Shown one piece after another: positions 26,977 through 36,127 of a stretch of 64,000 nt of DNA. The DNA lies in assembly GCA_025782575.1 (NCBI GenBank), contig JALGYY010000010.1, forward strand, positions 62,001 through 126,000, written 5' to 3'. Position 1 is the stretch's first letter. Each line of letters starts with the position of its first letter. Made by a program: the position numbers and the translations under genes. This DNA comes from a bacterium (GTDB lineage: Bacteria > Orphanbacterota > Orphanbacteria > Orphanbacterales > Orphanbacteraceae). The notes under the pieces were generated by a model. The model saw only the letters and a list, made by a program, of their open reading frames with translations, ran no database searches and was not told where the DNA came from.

Positions 26977-28878
26977 ATGTCTCAGAAACGCATACTCGTA
27001 GTGGAAGACAATCCCCAGAACCTGAAACTGGTGCGCGATCTATTGGAATGTCGGGGACACGACGTCGTCAGTGCCGTGGATGGAGCGAGTGGCATTGACA
27101 AGGCTCAAAGGGAGATCCCTGATCTCATTCTGATGGACGTTCAGCTTCCCGGCATGGACGGGCTCGACGCCACGCGTAGGTTGAAAGCCGACAGCCGGAC
27201 CGCGGAGATCCCGGTCATCGCCGTAACCGCCCACGCTTTGCAGGGAGATTCCTCCCGCATCCGGAAAGCAGGTTGCGACGGTTACATTACGAAACCGATC
27301 GATACTCGCAAATTTGTCGACAGCGTCGAGGCTGCCCTCCGGATCGAAGCCGGTGCACCTGCTCCCGAGAAGATTATCGAACCGGGGGAGGCTCCACAGC
27401 TCCCTCCGACCGCCGGTGTTATTCTCGTTGTGGATGACGACGACCGCAATCGGAAGCTCGTTGAGGCGGTTCTCTTTCCCGAGGGATACCGTGTGATACA
27501 CGCCGAGAACGGCGAGCAGGCACTTAAGTCAATCGTGAGTGATCCTCCCGACCTCGTTCTTCTCGACGTGATCATGCCCGGAATGGACGGGTACGACGTA
27601 ACGCGCCGCATCCGGAGTGAACCGTCCACGCGGGCCCTGCCGATCGTGCTCATCACCGCCCATGGAAACGAAGACGGAAAGAAGCGCGGGATCGAATGCG
27701 GGTGCGATGAATTCGTGCAAAAGCCGTTCGATCGAAACGAACTCCTTACTCGCATCCGTTCGCTTATCCGAATCAGTGAGTTCCGGAAGCGCCTGGATGA
27801 ACGGGAACGGCTCGACGTCGTTCTTCGCGAGGTAGGTGAAGGGGTTATCCTGCTCGGCCCGAACTGGGAGATCGATCATATCAATTCTCCTGCCATGCGC
27901 CTGCTCAACATCAACGAATCAACCGACCACGACATCTGCATCCTGGATGAGCTCTATTCGTCAAAATCGGTGTCGATCGACCGCCGAATCATAGAGAGTC
28001 CGGAAACGAACAACCTTCGATTTGAAGTAGAACGGGACGAGACGCCCACTTCCGTGGCACCGGTCCTGTCTGTCTTTCTCAAGAAATCCATTAATGGTTC
28101 AGGCAATCTCGGTAGCGTCGTCCTGACTCTCTCGGATATCACCGAGAGGTGGCAGGCGGACAAGATGAAAGAGGAGTTTCTCTCCACTATCTCCCACAAA
28201 CTGAAGACTCCATTGTCAGTCATACTGGGGAATGCGGAGTCTCTTGTCGAGGGTCATATGGGTGACCTGACCGAGGTTCAACTCGAGACCCTCCGCGACA
28301 TTGCTTCGGGGGGGAAACAGCTCTCCGAACTCGTGGACAAGCTTCTCGAATTCACGTCCGGCGGCTTCGATCGTGGAGATACCGACAATGGGATTACTGT
28401 CGCAACATTTCTCGACGAGTACGAAGCCACTATGACGATGGACCGTAAAGAAGGAGATTTCGAGATCTCATTCCGCGCCGATGAAGAAGCCCGATCGATC
28501 CGGTTCGACACCGGCCCGGTTCGAACCGCTTTCAATAATCTCATCGAAAACGCGATCAAGTTCAGCGAGGGAGATACGGTTCGAATCGAAATCGAAGCCG
28601 GCCTCGAGGAGAAGAGTGACACTGTCGAATTCCGGATCACCGACAACGGTCCCGGGATCGCGCCTGAACATCACGAGCGCATTTTCGATAAGTTCTATCA
28701 AATCGAGAAATACAAAACCGGGAGGGTCGAAGGTGTCGGGCTCGGTCTCGCTCTGGTCCGAAAAACACTGGCCACCGCGGGAGGATCCATACATGTCCGG
28801 TCGAAGCCGGGAGAAGGGGCGACGTTCCTGATCAACCTGCCTCTCGGCGAAAAAGGACCAGCTTCGCCAGCGCAGTAA
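26977..28878 (+). CDS. Soluble REC-REC-PAS-histidine kinase hybrid
   Basis: 633 residues with no TM segments. Receiver 1 (about 4-120) has phosphoacceptor Asp54 (LILMDVQLPGMDG) and a KP motif (ITKPID). Receiver 2 (about 145-265) has Asp197 (LVLLDVIMPGMDG) and FVQKPF. A PAS-like segment spans about 275-385. HisKA has His407 in TISHKLKTPLSVILGNAESL, with Lys-Leu-Lys in place of the usual Glu-Leu-Arg. HATPase_c has NNLIENAIKF, TDNGPGIAP and GVGLGLALV. Tandem receivers before a kinase suggest a phosphorelay hub fed by the adjacent membrane kinase. No DNA-binding output protein is encoded next to it. Its 3' end overlaps the opposing pseudouridine synthase gene by 47 bases. Confidence 0.9.
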   Translation: MSQKRILVVEDNPQNLKLVRDLLECRGHDVVSAVDGASGIDKAQREIPDLILMDVQLPGMDGLDATRRLKADSRTAEIPVIAVTAHALQGDSSRIRKAGCDGYITKPIDTRKFVDSVEAALRIEAGAPAPEKIIEPGEAPQLPPTAGVILVVDDDDRNRKLVEAVLFPEGYRVIHAENGEQALKSIVSDPPDLVLLDVIMPGMDGYDVTRRIRSEPSTRALPIVLITAHGNEDGKKRGIECGCDEFVQKPFDRNELLTRIRSLIRISEFRKRLDERERLDVVLREVGEGVILLGPNWEIDHINSPAMRLLNINESTDHDICILDELYSSKSVSIDRRIIESPETNNLRFEVERDETPTSVAPVLSVFLKKSINGSGNLGSVVLTLSDITERWQADKMKEEFLSTISHKLKTPLSVILGNAESLVEGHMGDLTEVQLETLRDIASGGKQLSELVDKLLEFTSGGFDRGDTDNGITVATFLDEYEATMTMDRKEGDFEISFRADEEARSIRFDTGPVRTAFNNLIENAIKFSEGDTVRIEIEAGLEEKSDTVEFRITDNGPGIAPEHHERIFDKFYQIEKYKTGRVEGVGLGLALVRKTLATAGGSIHVRSKPGEGATFLINLPLGEKGPASPAQ

Positions 28879-29812
28879 CCCCTCGCTCCCCCAACCGCTT
28901 CCGGATCGTCGCTACGAACTCGTCCGGCGGCTCGCAGACGACAGTCACGGAATCCCCTCTTTTCGCGCCCGGCAATCTGATCATCATCGCGTGGAGCATG
29001 ATTCGTTTCATACCCTTCGGCTTTTTATCCCCGTAGTAGATAGGGTCGCCGGATATGGGAAAGCCGGCGTGGGCGAGATGAACGCGAATCTGGTGGCGCC
29101 TTCCCTCTCGAAGCGAAACAGCGATAAGGGACCAGCGATGCCCGAAAAAGAGGGGCTTGATCCGGCTCTCCGCACTTCGCCCGTCAGGGGAGATCACCAT
29201 TTTTGCGGGGTTCTTCGGATGGTGGGCGATCGGATGAAGAGTCGTAAAACTCTGCTCCACCCGGCCCACTACGAGGGCGATGTACTCTTTGTCAACCCGG
29301 CGCCACTTCCACTCTTTCCTGAGATTTTCATAGGCCTGCGCTGTTCGGGCCGCAACGATTACTCCGGAGGTACCCGTGTCCAGTCGGTGGAGTAATCCCG
29401 CTTCCCGGGTCGGGCCGATCTTCTGTAACTCGGGGTACCTCGCAGCCAGCCTGCATGCCAGCGCGTGATTGTCCGTCTCGTCCCTCGGAAGTGTGGGAAG
29501 TCCCGCCTCTTTATTGACAGCCACGATTCGGTCGTCCTTATGCAGCACTTCGAGGGGCCCTTCCGGATCGAGCTTGATCGCGTCCGAGCGTTCGACTCTA
29601 AGATCTCCCGCGTCTACCTTGTCGCCTGCCATCAGGATTTCACCCTTCCGGGCGATCCTCCCGTTCACACGCACATTTCCCGCAGCGAATTCCCGTTTCA
29701 GGAGAGCCCGCGAAGCTGTAGGGAAACGCCCACGCAGAAAAATATCCACACGTGTCCCTATGTCGTCGCTATCTACAAAGATGAGAGTCGAGTCATCCGT
29801 CGAGCCTGTCAC
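28832..29812 (-). CDS. RluA-family pseudouridine synthase (RluD-like)
   Basis: Isomerises uridine to pseudouridine in RNA, most likely 23S rRNA. 326 residues: an N-terminal S4 RNA-binding domain (SRALLKREFAAGNVRVNGRIARKG, about 33-56), then the catalytic domain with the RluA motif LLHRLDTGTSGVIVAAR (catalytic Asp in HRLD), followed by REGRRHQIRVHLAHAGFPI. The GTG start at 29812 is set by AGGAGGAG about 7 bases upstream. RluD and related enzymes cannot be told apart here. It lies 19 bases after the DUF255 gene and its 3' end overlaps the kinase gene convergently. Confidence 0.9.
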   Translation of the reverse strand: MTGSTDDSTLIFVDSDDIGTRVDIFLRGRFPTASRALLKREFAAGNVRVNGRIARKGEILMAGDKVDAGDLRVERSDAIKLDPEGPLEVLHKDDRIVAVNKEAGLPTLPRDETDNHALACRLAARYPELQKIGPTREAGLLHRLDTGTSGVIVAARTAQAYENLRKEWKWRRVDKEYIALVVGRVEQSFTTLHPIAHHPKNPAKMVISPDGRSAESRIKPLFFGHRWSLIAVSLREGRRHQIRVHLAHAGFPISGDPIYYGDKKPKGMKRIMLHAMMIRLPGAKRGDSVTVVCEPPDEFVATIRKRLGERGVTALAKLVLFRREAG

Positions 29813-29830
29813 GGCAACTCCTCCTGCCGA

Positions 29831-32062
29831 CTATTGCGTACTTGCTGCGTTCTCGAGTGCCAGGCGAAGGGACGCCACGTCATAGATAGGCGCGTCACAG
29901 ACATAGTCACGACAGATATAAACAGAAGCCTCGGCGACGCCTTCTTTTCCCTCCAGAAAAGGCATGACGGCGAGAGCCTGCTTCGGATCCAGACTCAGAT
30001 CGAGGTAAGCCGTAACTGCGTCCGGTGAATAGGAGCGAGCCAGCTCACTCAGGAACTGCTTCGTTTCCGAGTCGTCTCCAGGCCCGACCACCGCAATCTC
30101 CCGGGGTTCGCCGAAGTGAAAATCGAGAGCATTCAGCATGGCCGCTGAGCCACCCGGATTCCGGTTGAGCGGCTGAGTAAAGCAGTTAAAGAGCTTCTCC
30201 GCGATCTGGCGCAGCTCCGATTGGCCGGTAAGCCTTTGAAGTCGAGCAAGATTCATCGCTGCAATCGAGTTGCCCGACGGCGTCGCCCCATCGAAATGAT
30301 TTTTGGCACGGGTCAGAAGCTCTTCGTTCTCGGTTCCCGTATAAAAGAACCCGCCGTTCGCTTCGTCGACAAAATATTCAACCATCTTTCCGTTCCAGTG
30401 AATCGCCTTTTCCAGATATTCGAGTTCCCACGTCGCTTCATAGAGATCAATCAATCCCTGCACCAGATAGGCGTAGTCGTCCAGGAATGCATCGACTTTC
30501 GCCTCCCCCGACTTCCACGTATGAAGCAGTCGCCCGTTAACCACGAGTTTCTCGTCGATGAACGAAGCGATCCTGGTTGCAGCCTCCACGTACCTCGGTT
30601 CTTCCAGTTTGCGCCCCGCCCTGGCGAACGCAGTGATCGCCAGCCCGTTCCATGACGTGAGTATTTTGTCATCCTTGCCTGGCCTGACCCTCTTTTCCCT
30701 TTCATCGAAGAGCCGCTTAGCCCCCCTCGCGAGAATCTCCCTCGCCTTTTCGGTGCTGAGAGAATGGTTCCCCGCGATTCGTTCCAGTGGATCCCGCGTT
30801 CGAAGCGCCGACTTGCCGTGTTCGAAATTCCCGGTTACCGACACGTCGAAGTAATCAGCAACAAACGTCCCTTCGCTCTCGCCGAGAAGTTCGATCAGAT
30901 CGTCTCTCTCCCAGGCGTAGAATTTCCCTTCCTCCCCTTCCGAGTCGGCATCTTCAGTCGAGAGGATTCCTCCGTCAGGATGGGTCATGTCACGAAGGAG
31001 ATAGTCGAGCGTCTCTCTTACGATTCGAACATACTCCTTGTTGCCGGTGATGATCGAAGCGTCGAGATAGACAGGGACCAGAAGGGCGTTGTCATAGAGC
31101 ATCTTCTCGAAGTGGGGAATGAGCCACTTTTCGTCGGTCGAGTATCGATGAAACCCGCCTCCCAGCTGGTCGTACAGTCCCCCTTCTTTCATGCGATCGA
31201 GCGTATGGGTGGCGATCTTGAGTGCCTCGGCGTCACCTGTCCTGAAATACCAGCGGAGGAGCAGCGCGAGCTTGGCGCTCGGCGGGAATTTGGGCGCCGT
31301 CCCGAACCCGCCCCAGACCGGATCGAACGATTGCTTCAGTCTCGACACCGCCAGATCCAATGTGATGGACGCGGCGTTCCCGCCCCCCTTCGGACCGCCG
31401 GACGACTGACGGAGTTGCTGCACCAGCCGGTCCATCCGCGCCTGGCTCTCCGGCTTGTGCGCCTCCTCATTCCAGAACGTGGAAATCTGTCGCATGATCG
31501 ACTTCAACCCTGACCGCCCACCTCTGTCTTCCGGCGGAAAGTAGGTGCCCCCGAAAAACGGCCGTTTGTCCGGTGTCATGATCACGGTAAGAGGCCAGCC
31601 TCCCCGTCTGTTCATGATCTGCACGGCCGCCATGTAGACACCGTCCACATCAGGTCTCTCTTCGCGATCCACTTTGATGCAGACGAAATTCTCGTTCATG
31701 ATTGCGGCGACTTCTTCGTTCTCGAATGACTCCCTTTCCATGACATGACACCAGTGACAGGCCGAATAGCCGATAGACAGGAAGATCGGCTTATTTTCAG
31801 CTACCGCTTTTTCGAATGCCTCATCCCCCCAGGGATACCAATCCACCGGATTGTGGGCATGCTGCAGCAGATAGGGTGATGTCTCATGAATGAGCCTGTT
31901 CGTATGGGCGTGCTCCGTTTCATCCGAGGGCGCCTGGGCATGGTCTTCCGACCCGGCTTCCGCAGGGCGATCTTCATCGCCCCCCGACCCGCAGGCGAAG
32001 AAGAGCGCGAAAATGACAAGAGACGGGAAGACCATGTACTGTAACGGGAATCGTTTAATCAC
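29831..32062 (-). CDS. YyaL/DUF255 thioredoxin-fold plus glycoside-hydrolase-like protein
   Basis: 743 residues. It has a hydrophobic N-terminus with a possible lipobox cysteine ([12 protein letters not shown]), then the DUF255 signature [20 protein letters not shown] and a thioredoxin-like site [12 protein letters not shown] (Cys-x-x-Cys). A long (alpha/alpha)6-type domain of about 500 residues follows, as in the YyaL/SPATA20 family. The function of the family is not established. I start at GTG 32062, which has GGAG about 8 bases upstream; the frame is open to 32125. If the lipobox is real, the protein is exported and its CxxC pair would act in the periplasm, unlike the cytoplasmic homologues I know of. 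The lipobox -3 position (Phe) is atypical. Confidence 0.83.
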   Translation of the reverse strand: MIKRFPLQYMVFPSLVIFALFFACGSGGDEDRPAEAGSEDHAQAPSDETEHAHTNRLIHETSPYLLQHAHNPVDWYPWGDEAFEKAVAENKPIFLSIGYSACHWCHVMERESFENEEVAAIMNENFVCIKVDREERPDVDGVYMAAVQIMNRRGGWPLTVIMTPDKRPFFGGTYFPPEDRGGRSGLKSIMRQISTFWNEEAHKPESQARMDRLVQQLRQSSGGPKGGGNAASITLDLAVSRLKQSFDPVWGGFGTAPKFPPSAKLALLLRWYFRTGDAEALKIATHTLDRMKEGGLYDQLGGGFHRYSTDEKWLIPHFEKMLYDNALLVPVYLDASIITGNKEYVRIVRETLDYLLRDMTHPDGGILSTEDADSEGEEGKFYAWERDDLIELLGESEGTFVADYFDVSVTGNFEHGKSALRTRDPLERIAGNHSLSTEKAREILARGAKRLFDEREKRVRPGKDDKILTSWNGLAITAFARAGRKLEEPRYVEAATRIASFIDEKLVVNGRLLHTWKSGEAKVDAFLDDYAYLVQGLIDLYEATWELEYLEKAIHWNGKMVEYFVDEANGGFFYTGTENEELLTRAKNHFDGATPSGNSIAAMNLARLQRLTGQSELRQIAEKLFNCFTQPLNRNPGGSAAMLNALDFHFGEPREIAVVGPGDDSETKQFLSELARSYSPDAVTAYLDLSLDPKQALAVMPFLEGKEGVAEASVYICRDYVCDAPIYDVASLRLALENAASTQ

Positions 32063-32250
32063 GGGAAGACTCCTTGAAGAGGACGGTATTTTCGCAGTAT
32101 ACCGGATTAGGGGCAGCCCGGCCATAGTGGCCGCATGCCTCCTCGGAGGACGGCGCTATCGAATTCCCCGCTGACAGTCTGACCACACGATTTCGCCGAT
32201 TGCAACGCGATCTCGAGAGCCGGGGCCGATTTGTCCTTCTCGAGGATCTC

Positions 32251-32901
32251 ATGGGGATCAGTGGAGCTCTATTCCGGATCTATTGGCTGCCCGAACCCGC
32301 CGGGGGGAGCGATCCTCAATCGATCTGCTCGGGCGCTCCCCTCGCTCGTGCGGCGGCTGCGTACCAATATGAAATTGATCTCAACACTGGTGTTCTTTCT
32401 GATGACCGGGCGCGCCAGTTCGAAACGCTGTCGAGCAGGGTCGACCTGTTTCTCGATTCCCTCCGAGAAGGTTGCCGGCTCGCCTCCGAGAGCAGCTACG
32501 AAGAGAACGGGCGGACCTATGCGTCAGGACGTGCGGCTTACGATGCTATGGAGGCGACTCTCCGGGATGCGGAGAGCGGGTCGTTTCCTGCGGATTCCCA
32601 AAAATCGCTCGCGGAGTCCGCACGAACGATCGGCCGCTCCCGTAAGCTACTCGCCCGCTATCTTGCCCGGGTCGCTAATTTTCTCGGCACCGCACCCGGC
32701 ATCGGGCCACTTGATCGTGAGGGAATCGCGCTGATCAGTATTGCGACTCGACTCGATGCCTGCCTGTCGCCCGGTGGAGCAGACAACCTGGACGAGCGAG
32801 CAATGAGGGCGATCGCTCGGGATCTGCGCAAGGCATCAAGCTGCTACAGGGACGGCATTGCAGCGATCGGCACCACGATCGAGAGAGGGCGCGGGGCATG
32901 A
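32251..32901 (+). CDS. Helical protein of unknown function
   Basis: 216 residues from the ATG at 32251, which has a GAGG site. I do not recognise the family. It is mainly alpha-helical with many Ala, Arg and acidic residues, no signal peptide and no TM segment. A short beta-like start (GALFRIYWLP) is followed by helices such as AMRAIARDLRKASSCYRDGIAAIG. The frame is open upstream: TTG at 32200 could extend it by 17 codons, and coding-looking sequence continues back to a GGAGG at 32145-32149 with no ATG or GTG following, so the real start is unsure. It overlaps the next glycosyltransferase gene by ATGA, which suggests a joint role. Confidence 0.6.
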   Translation: MGISGALFRIYWLPEPAGGSDPQSICSGAPLARAAAAYQYEIDLNTGVLSDDRARQFETLSSRVDLFLDSLREGCRLASESSYEENGRTYASGRAAYDAMEATLRDAESGSFPADSQKSLAESARTIGRSRKLLARYLARVANFLGTAPGIGPLDREGIALISIATRLDACLSPGGADNLDERAMRAIARDLRKASSCYRDGIAAIGTTIERGRGA

Positions 32902-34037
32902 AGATCGCGATCACAGGCATATACCCGGCCGACAGGAACAACATCCAGGGCGGGGTCGAAGCCGTAACGCTGAGACTGAGTGAAGGTCTCGCCCGAATCC
33001 GAGGCAACGAAGTTCATGTGATCGTCACCAGGGGGGGCGCTCCGGAATCATTGAAACGGTCCGAATCGAACGTCCTCGTGCATACAATTACCGGGTCCAG
33101 AAAACTGGGAAATATCCTGATGGCGATTCCCGACAGAAGAAGAATCGCCCGTAAGATCCGTGAGATTCGGCCGGATATCGTACACGCTCACAGCACTGAC
33201 AGGTATGCGCTTGGCGCGATCGAGAGCCGGTTTCCAGCGGTCGTTACGATTCACGGCATTATTGAAAGAGAATCGGCTCTCGAAACAAACGCCCTCGCCC
33301 GAATCCGTGGCTACTTCCGTAACAGACTCGTCGGTAAGGCACTCGACGAGATGCAGAATGTGATCCTGCTCAGTAATTATGTAGGCGAGCATTACAAAAG
33401 AGAGCTGTCGAACGCCAGACAATGGACGATCGAGAATCCGGTAGCCGATCGGTTTTTCGAGAGCCGCTCCGCTGAGGATTCGGCGACTGTCCTGCACGTA
33501 GGGCTCCTCATTCCGAGAAAGGGAATCCGGAATCTTGTCGAGGGGATCGGTAAGGCGCGTGAAACAGTGCCGGAGATCCAATTGAGGCTTGCCGGTTCGG
33601 CGAGCGACCGGGCGTACGATACAGCTGTTCGGGAACGGGTGAAGTCGCTCGGCCTCGAAGACGCTGTCGAGTTCCTGGGAGGACTTTCTCCGGATGAACT
33701 CGCAGACGAGTACGATCGATGTGCCGTGCTCGCTCTTGTTTCCAAGCAGGAGACGCTCCCGGTGGCGATTCAGGAAGGAATGGCGGCAGGTAAACCTGTG
33801 GTCGCTTCGCCGGTCGGGGGTATTCCGGACATGGTGAGCGAGGGCAAGTCAGGGTATCTCGTTCCTTACGGGAACCCGGAGCTTCTCGGTAAGCGCCTGG
33901 CCGAGCTTATGGCCGACCGCACCCTCCGGATCAGCATGGGACGTGAAGCCAGACGTATCGCCGAGAAGCGCTTTCGTATGGACTCCGTCTGCAACCGGAC
34001 CATGAAAGCCTACGAAGAAGTAATCGACCGCTTCTGA
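32898..34037 (+). CDS. GT4 family glycosyltransferase
   Basis: 379 residues. The N-terminal GGVEAVTLRLSEGLARI motif near residue 15, the HAHSTDRYALGAI region, the donor domain VGLLIPRKGIRNLVEGI and EGMAAGKPVVASPVGGIPDMVSEGKSGYLV place it in GT4. The second acidic position (LPVAIQEGMAAG) is intact. It is outside the main glycan operon and coupled by ATGA to the unknown protein before it. It may act on a separate glycolipid or on the same surface glycan. A 5-bp hairpin lies between it and the molybdenum enzyme gene (34042-34054). Confidence 0.85.
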   Translation: MKIAITGIYPADRNNIQGGVEAVTLRLSEGLARIRGNEVHVIVTRGGAPESLKRSESNVLVHTITGSRKLGNILMAIPDRRRIARKIREIRPDIVHAHSTDRYALGAIESRFPAVVTIHGIIERESALETNALARIRGYFRNRLVGKALDEMQNVILLSNYVGEHYKRELSNARQWTIENPVADRFFESRSAEDSATVLHVGLLIPRKGIRNLVEGIGKARETVPEIQLRLAGSASDRAYDTAVRERVKSLGLEDAVEFLGGLSPDELADEYDRCAVLALVSKQETLPVAIQEGMAAGKPVVASPVGGIPDMVSEGKSGYLVPYGNPELLGKRLAELMADRTLRISMGREARRIAEKRFRMDSVCNRTMKAYEEVIDRF

Positions 34038-34066
34038 TTCCGAGGTCAAACCTCTATAGTTAATTC

Positions 34067-36127
34067 ATGCCGGTCTACTCCACAGTCTGCCCCAGAAACT
34101 GTTACAGCACCTGCAGCATTAAAGTGCACGTGGAGAACGGCAAGCTCCGCCGGATCGAACCGCATCCGGATAACCTCGCAACACCGGAAGGTCCCTGTCT
34201 CAAAGGCCTCTCTTACGTCGAGCGGACACACTCGCCAGACCGCATACTGCATCCTCTCAGGAAAGATAAAAATGGTCCGGGATTCAGCCGTGTTTCGTGG
34301 GACGAGGCATTCGATCTGATAGTCGAGCGGCTCACCCGGGCCAGGGAGGATTTCGGGCCGCAGAGCGTACTCTACTACACCGGCAGTGGTACGAAGGGAC
34401 TGCTCAATAGTGTCGGCATGGAGTTCTGGAAGCTGTTCGGCGGATGCACGACGACTTACGGCGATCTCTGCTGGCCGGCGGGCCTGGAAGCGACCCGGCT
34501 CACGCTCGGCGAGAACAAGCATAACGTTCCATGGGACCTCGAAAACGCAGGGCTCATTATTCAATGGGGTAAGAACGCCGCTGAGACGAACATCCATCAG
34601 ACCGTCTTCATGAATCGGGCCTCAGAAAAGGGAGCCCGGTTGATTGTCATCGATCCCCGTCGCACGGAGACGGCCGAGCGGGCGGAGCTGCTCATCCAGC
34701 CACGGCCGGGAACGGACGGCGCGATCGCGCTCGCCGCCGCCCATCTTCTCATTCGAGAAAACAGTATCGACAGACCGTTCATTGAAAAACATGTACTCGG
34801 TTTCGATGAGTTCGAAGAAGCTGTGCGGGAGTGTACTCCCGACTGGGCCGCTGAAATCGCGGATGTACCGGTTCACTCGATCGAAACGCTGGCGGAGAGA
34901 ATCGGAAATAGCGGACCAGTTACGATCAACGCCGGTTTCGGGATGCAGCGCTACACGAACAGTGGCCAGACCATGCGGGCGATCATCGCTCTTCTGGCGA
35001 TTACAGGTAACATCGGAAAGCCGGGCGCGGGCTGGATCTTCGCGGACCTCCAGACGCAGATCTTCGGCACCGTGAAAGACCCGATCGCATTCTACCCGCC
35101 CGGCAGTTCGAACGACGACGTGCGCGTTTCCATTTCGACTGCACGGCTCGGCCGGGACATGCTCGCCGCCAGGGATCCTGAACTTTCAATCGCCTGGGTG
35201 GAGCGGGGAAATCCGATCACACAGAATCCGGATACCAACAGAGTACTCCAGGCTTTTCGGGGTCTCTCCTTTCGAATCGTGGTCGATCAATTCATGACCG
35301 ACACTGCCCGTGAAGCGGATCTCATTCTACCTGCCAAGACGATGTTCGAGCAGTCTGACCTGATCGGCGCGTATTGGCACCCGTATATTCAACTGAAACA
35401 GAAGGTGTTGGAGCCCCCGGGTGAGGTCAAGCCGGAGTCTGAGGTCTATCGGGAGCTCGCGCTCCGGCTCGGTATTCCGAAGAGTGACTTAAGAGATGTG
35501 ATTCCAGGGCCTGCGGACGCTGATATCGAAGCGTATCTGACTAAACATCTGGCGCCGTTTCCGGAACTGACTCTGGAAAAGTTGCGCGAAGGTCCGGTTC
35601 TAGTGCCAGGCTTGCAGGAGATCGCGTTTTCCGATTATCGATTTCCGACACCCTCAGGAAAGATCGAACTCCTGTCGCATGAAGCGGAGAGTCGATGGGG
35701 GGTCGACGCGATACCCCGGTTCGTCGAGTCACGGGAATCAATTCGGCAGGAGCGCCTGAATGGGGACAAGAAAAAGCTCCTCTATTTCCTGACTCCCAAC
35801 ACCAAGAATCGCATCCATTCTCAGTTCAACAATCTTAAGACGATACTCGCTCTCGATCCCAAACCGCTACTCATCATTCACCCGGAAGATGCGTCGATAC
35901 GGGGCGTCAAAAACGGATCGCAAGTTAGAATCCATAATGATCGGGGTGAAATCAAGGTCAAAGCCCGTTTTGACCGGGGTATCAAGCCGGGCTGCGTTTC
36001 CATGACAAACGGCTGGTGGATTTCGCAGGGAGGAACAGTCAACTTCTGCTCTCGCGGCCGTGAAACCGACATGGGCCATGGAGCGGCGTTTCACGACAAC
36101 CTTGTTAACGTCGAGAGACTCTCTTGA
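34067..36127 (+). CDS. Molybdopterin oxidoreductase catalytic subunit (DMSO reductase family)
   Basis: 686 residues, with Mo/W-bisMGD domains of the DmsA/PsrA/PhsA superfamily. An N-terminal [4Fe-4S] site is formed by Cys8, Cys12, Cys16 and Cys44 (C-x3-C-x3-C-x27-C). Cys135 in TYGDLCWPAG is positioned like a protein ligand to the metal. Other motifs are WGKNAAETNIH, IDPRRTETAERA, and the C-terminal domain GSQVRIHNDRGEIKVKA. There is no twin-arginine signal, so it should remain in the cytoplasm, unlike DmsA. The substrate is not readable (sulfur compound, DMSO, nitrate-like or another). The stop overlaps the downstream gene by TTGA. Confidence 0.88.
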   Translation: MPVYSTVCPRNCYSTCSIKVHVENGKLRRIEPHPDNLATPEGPCLKGLSYVERTHSPDRILHPLRKDKNGPGFSRVSWDEAFDLIVERLTRAREDFGPQSVLYYTGSGTKGLLNSVGMEFWKLFGGCTTTYGDLCWPAGLEATRLTLGENKHNVPWDLENAGLIIQWGKNAAETNIHQTVFMNRASEKGARLIVIDPRRTETAERAELLIQPRPGTDGAIALAAAHLLIRENSIDRPFIEKHVLGFDEFEEAVRECTPDWAAEIADVPVHSIETLAERIGNSGPVTINAGFGMQRYTNSGQTMRAIIALLAITGNIGKPGAGWIFADLQTQIFGTVKDPIAFYPPGSSNDDVRVSISTARLGRDMLAARDPELSIAWVERGNPITQNPDTNRVLQAFRGLSFRIVVDQFMTDTAREADLILPAKTMFEQSDLIGAYWHPYIQLKQKVLEPPGEVKPESEVYRELALRLGIPKSDLRDVIPGPADADIEAYLTKHLAPFPELTLEKLREGPVLVPGLQEIAFSDYRFPTPSGKIELLSHEAESRWGVDAIPRFVESRESIRQERLNGDKKKLLYFLTPNTKNRIHSQFNNLKTILALDPKPLLIIHPEDASIRGVKNGSQVRIHNDRGEIKVKARFDRGIKPGCVSMTNGWWISQGGTVNFCSRGRETDMGHGAAFHDNLVNVERLS

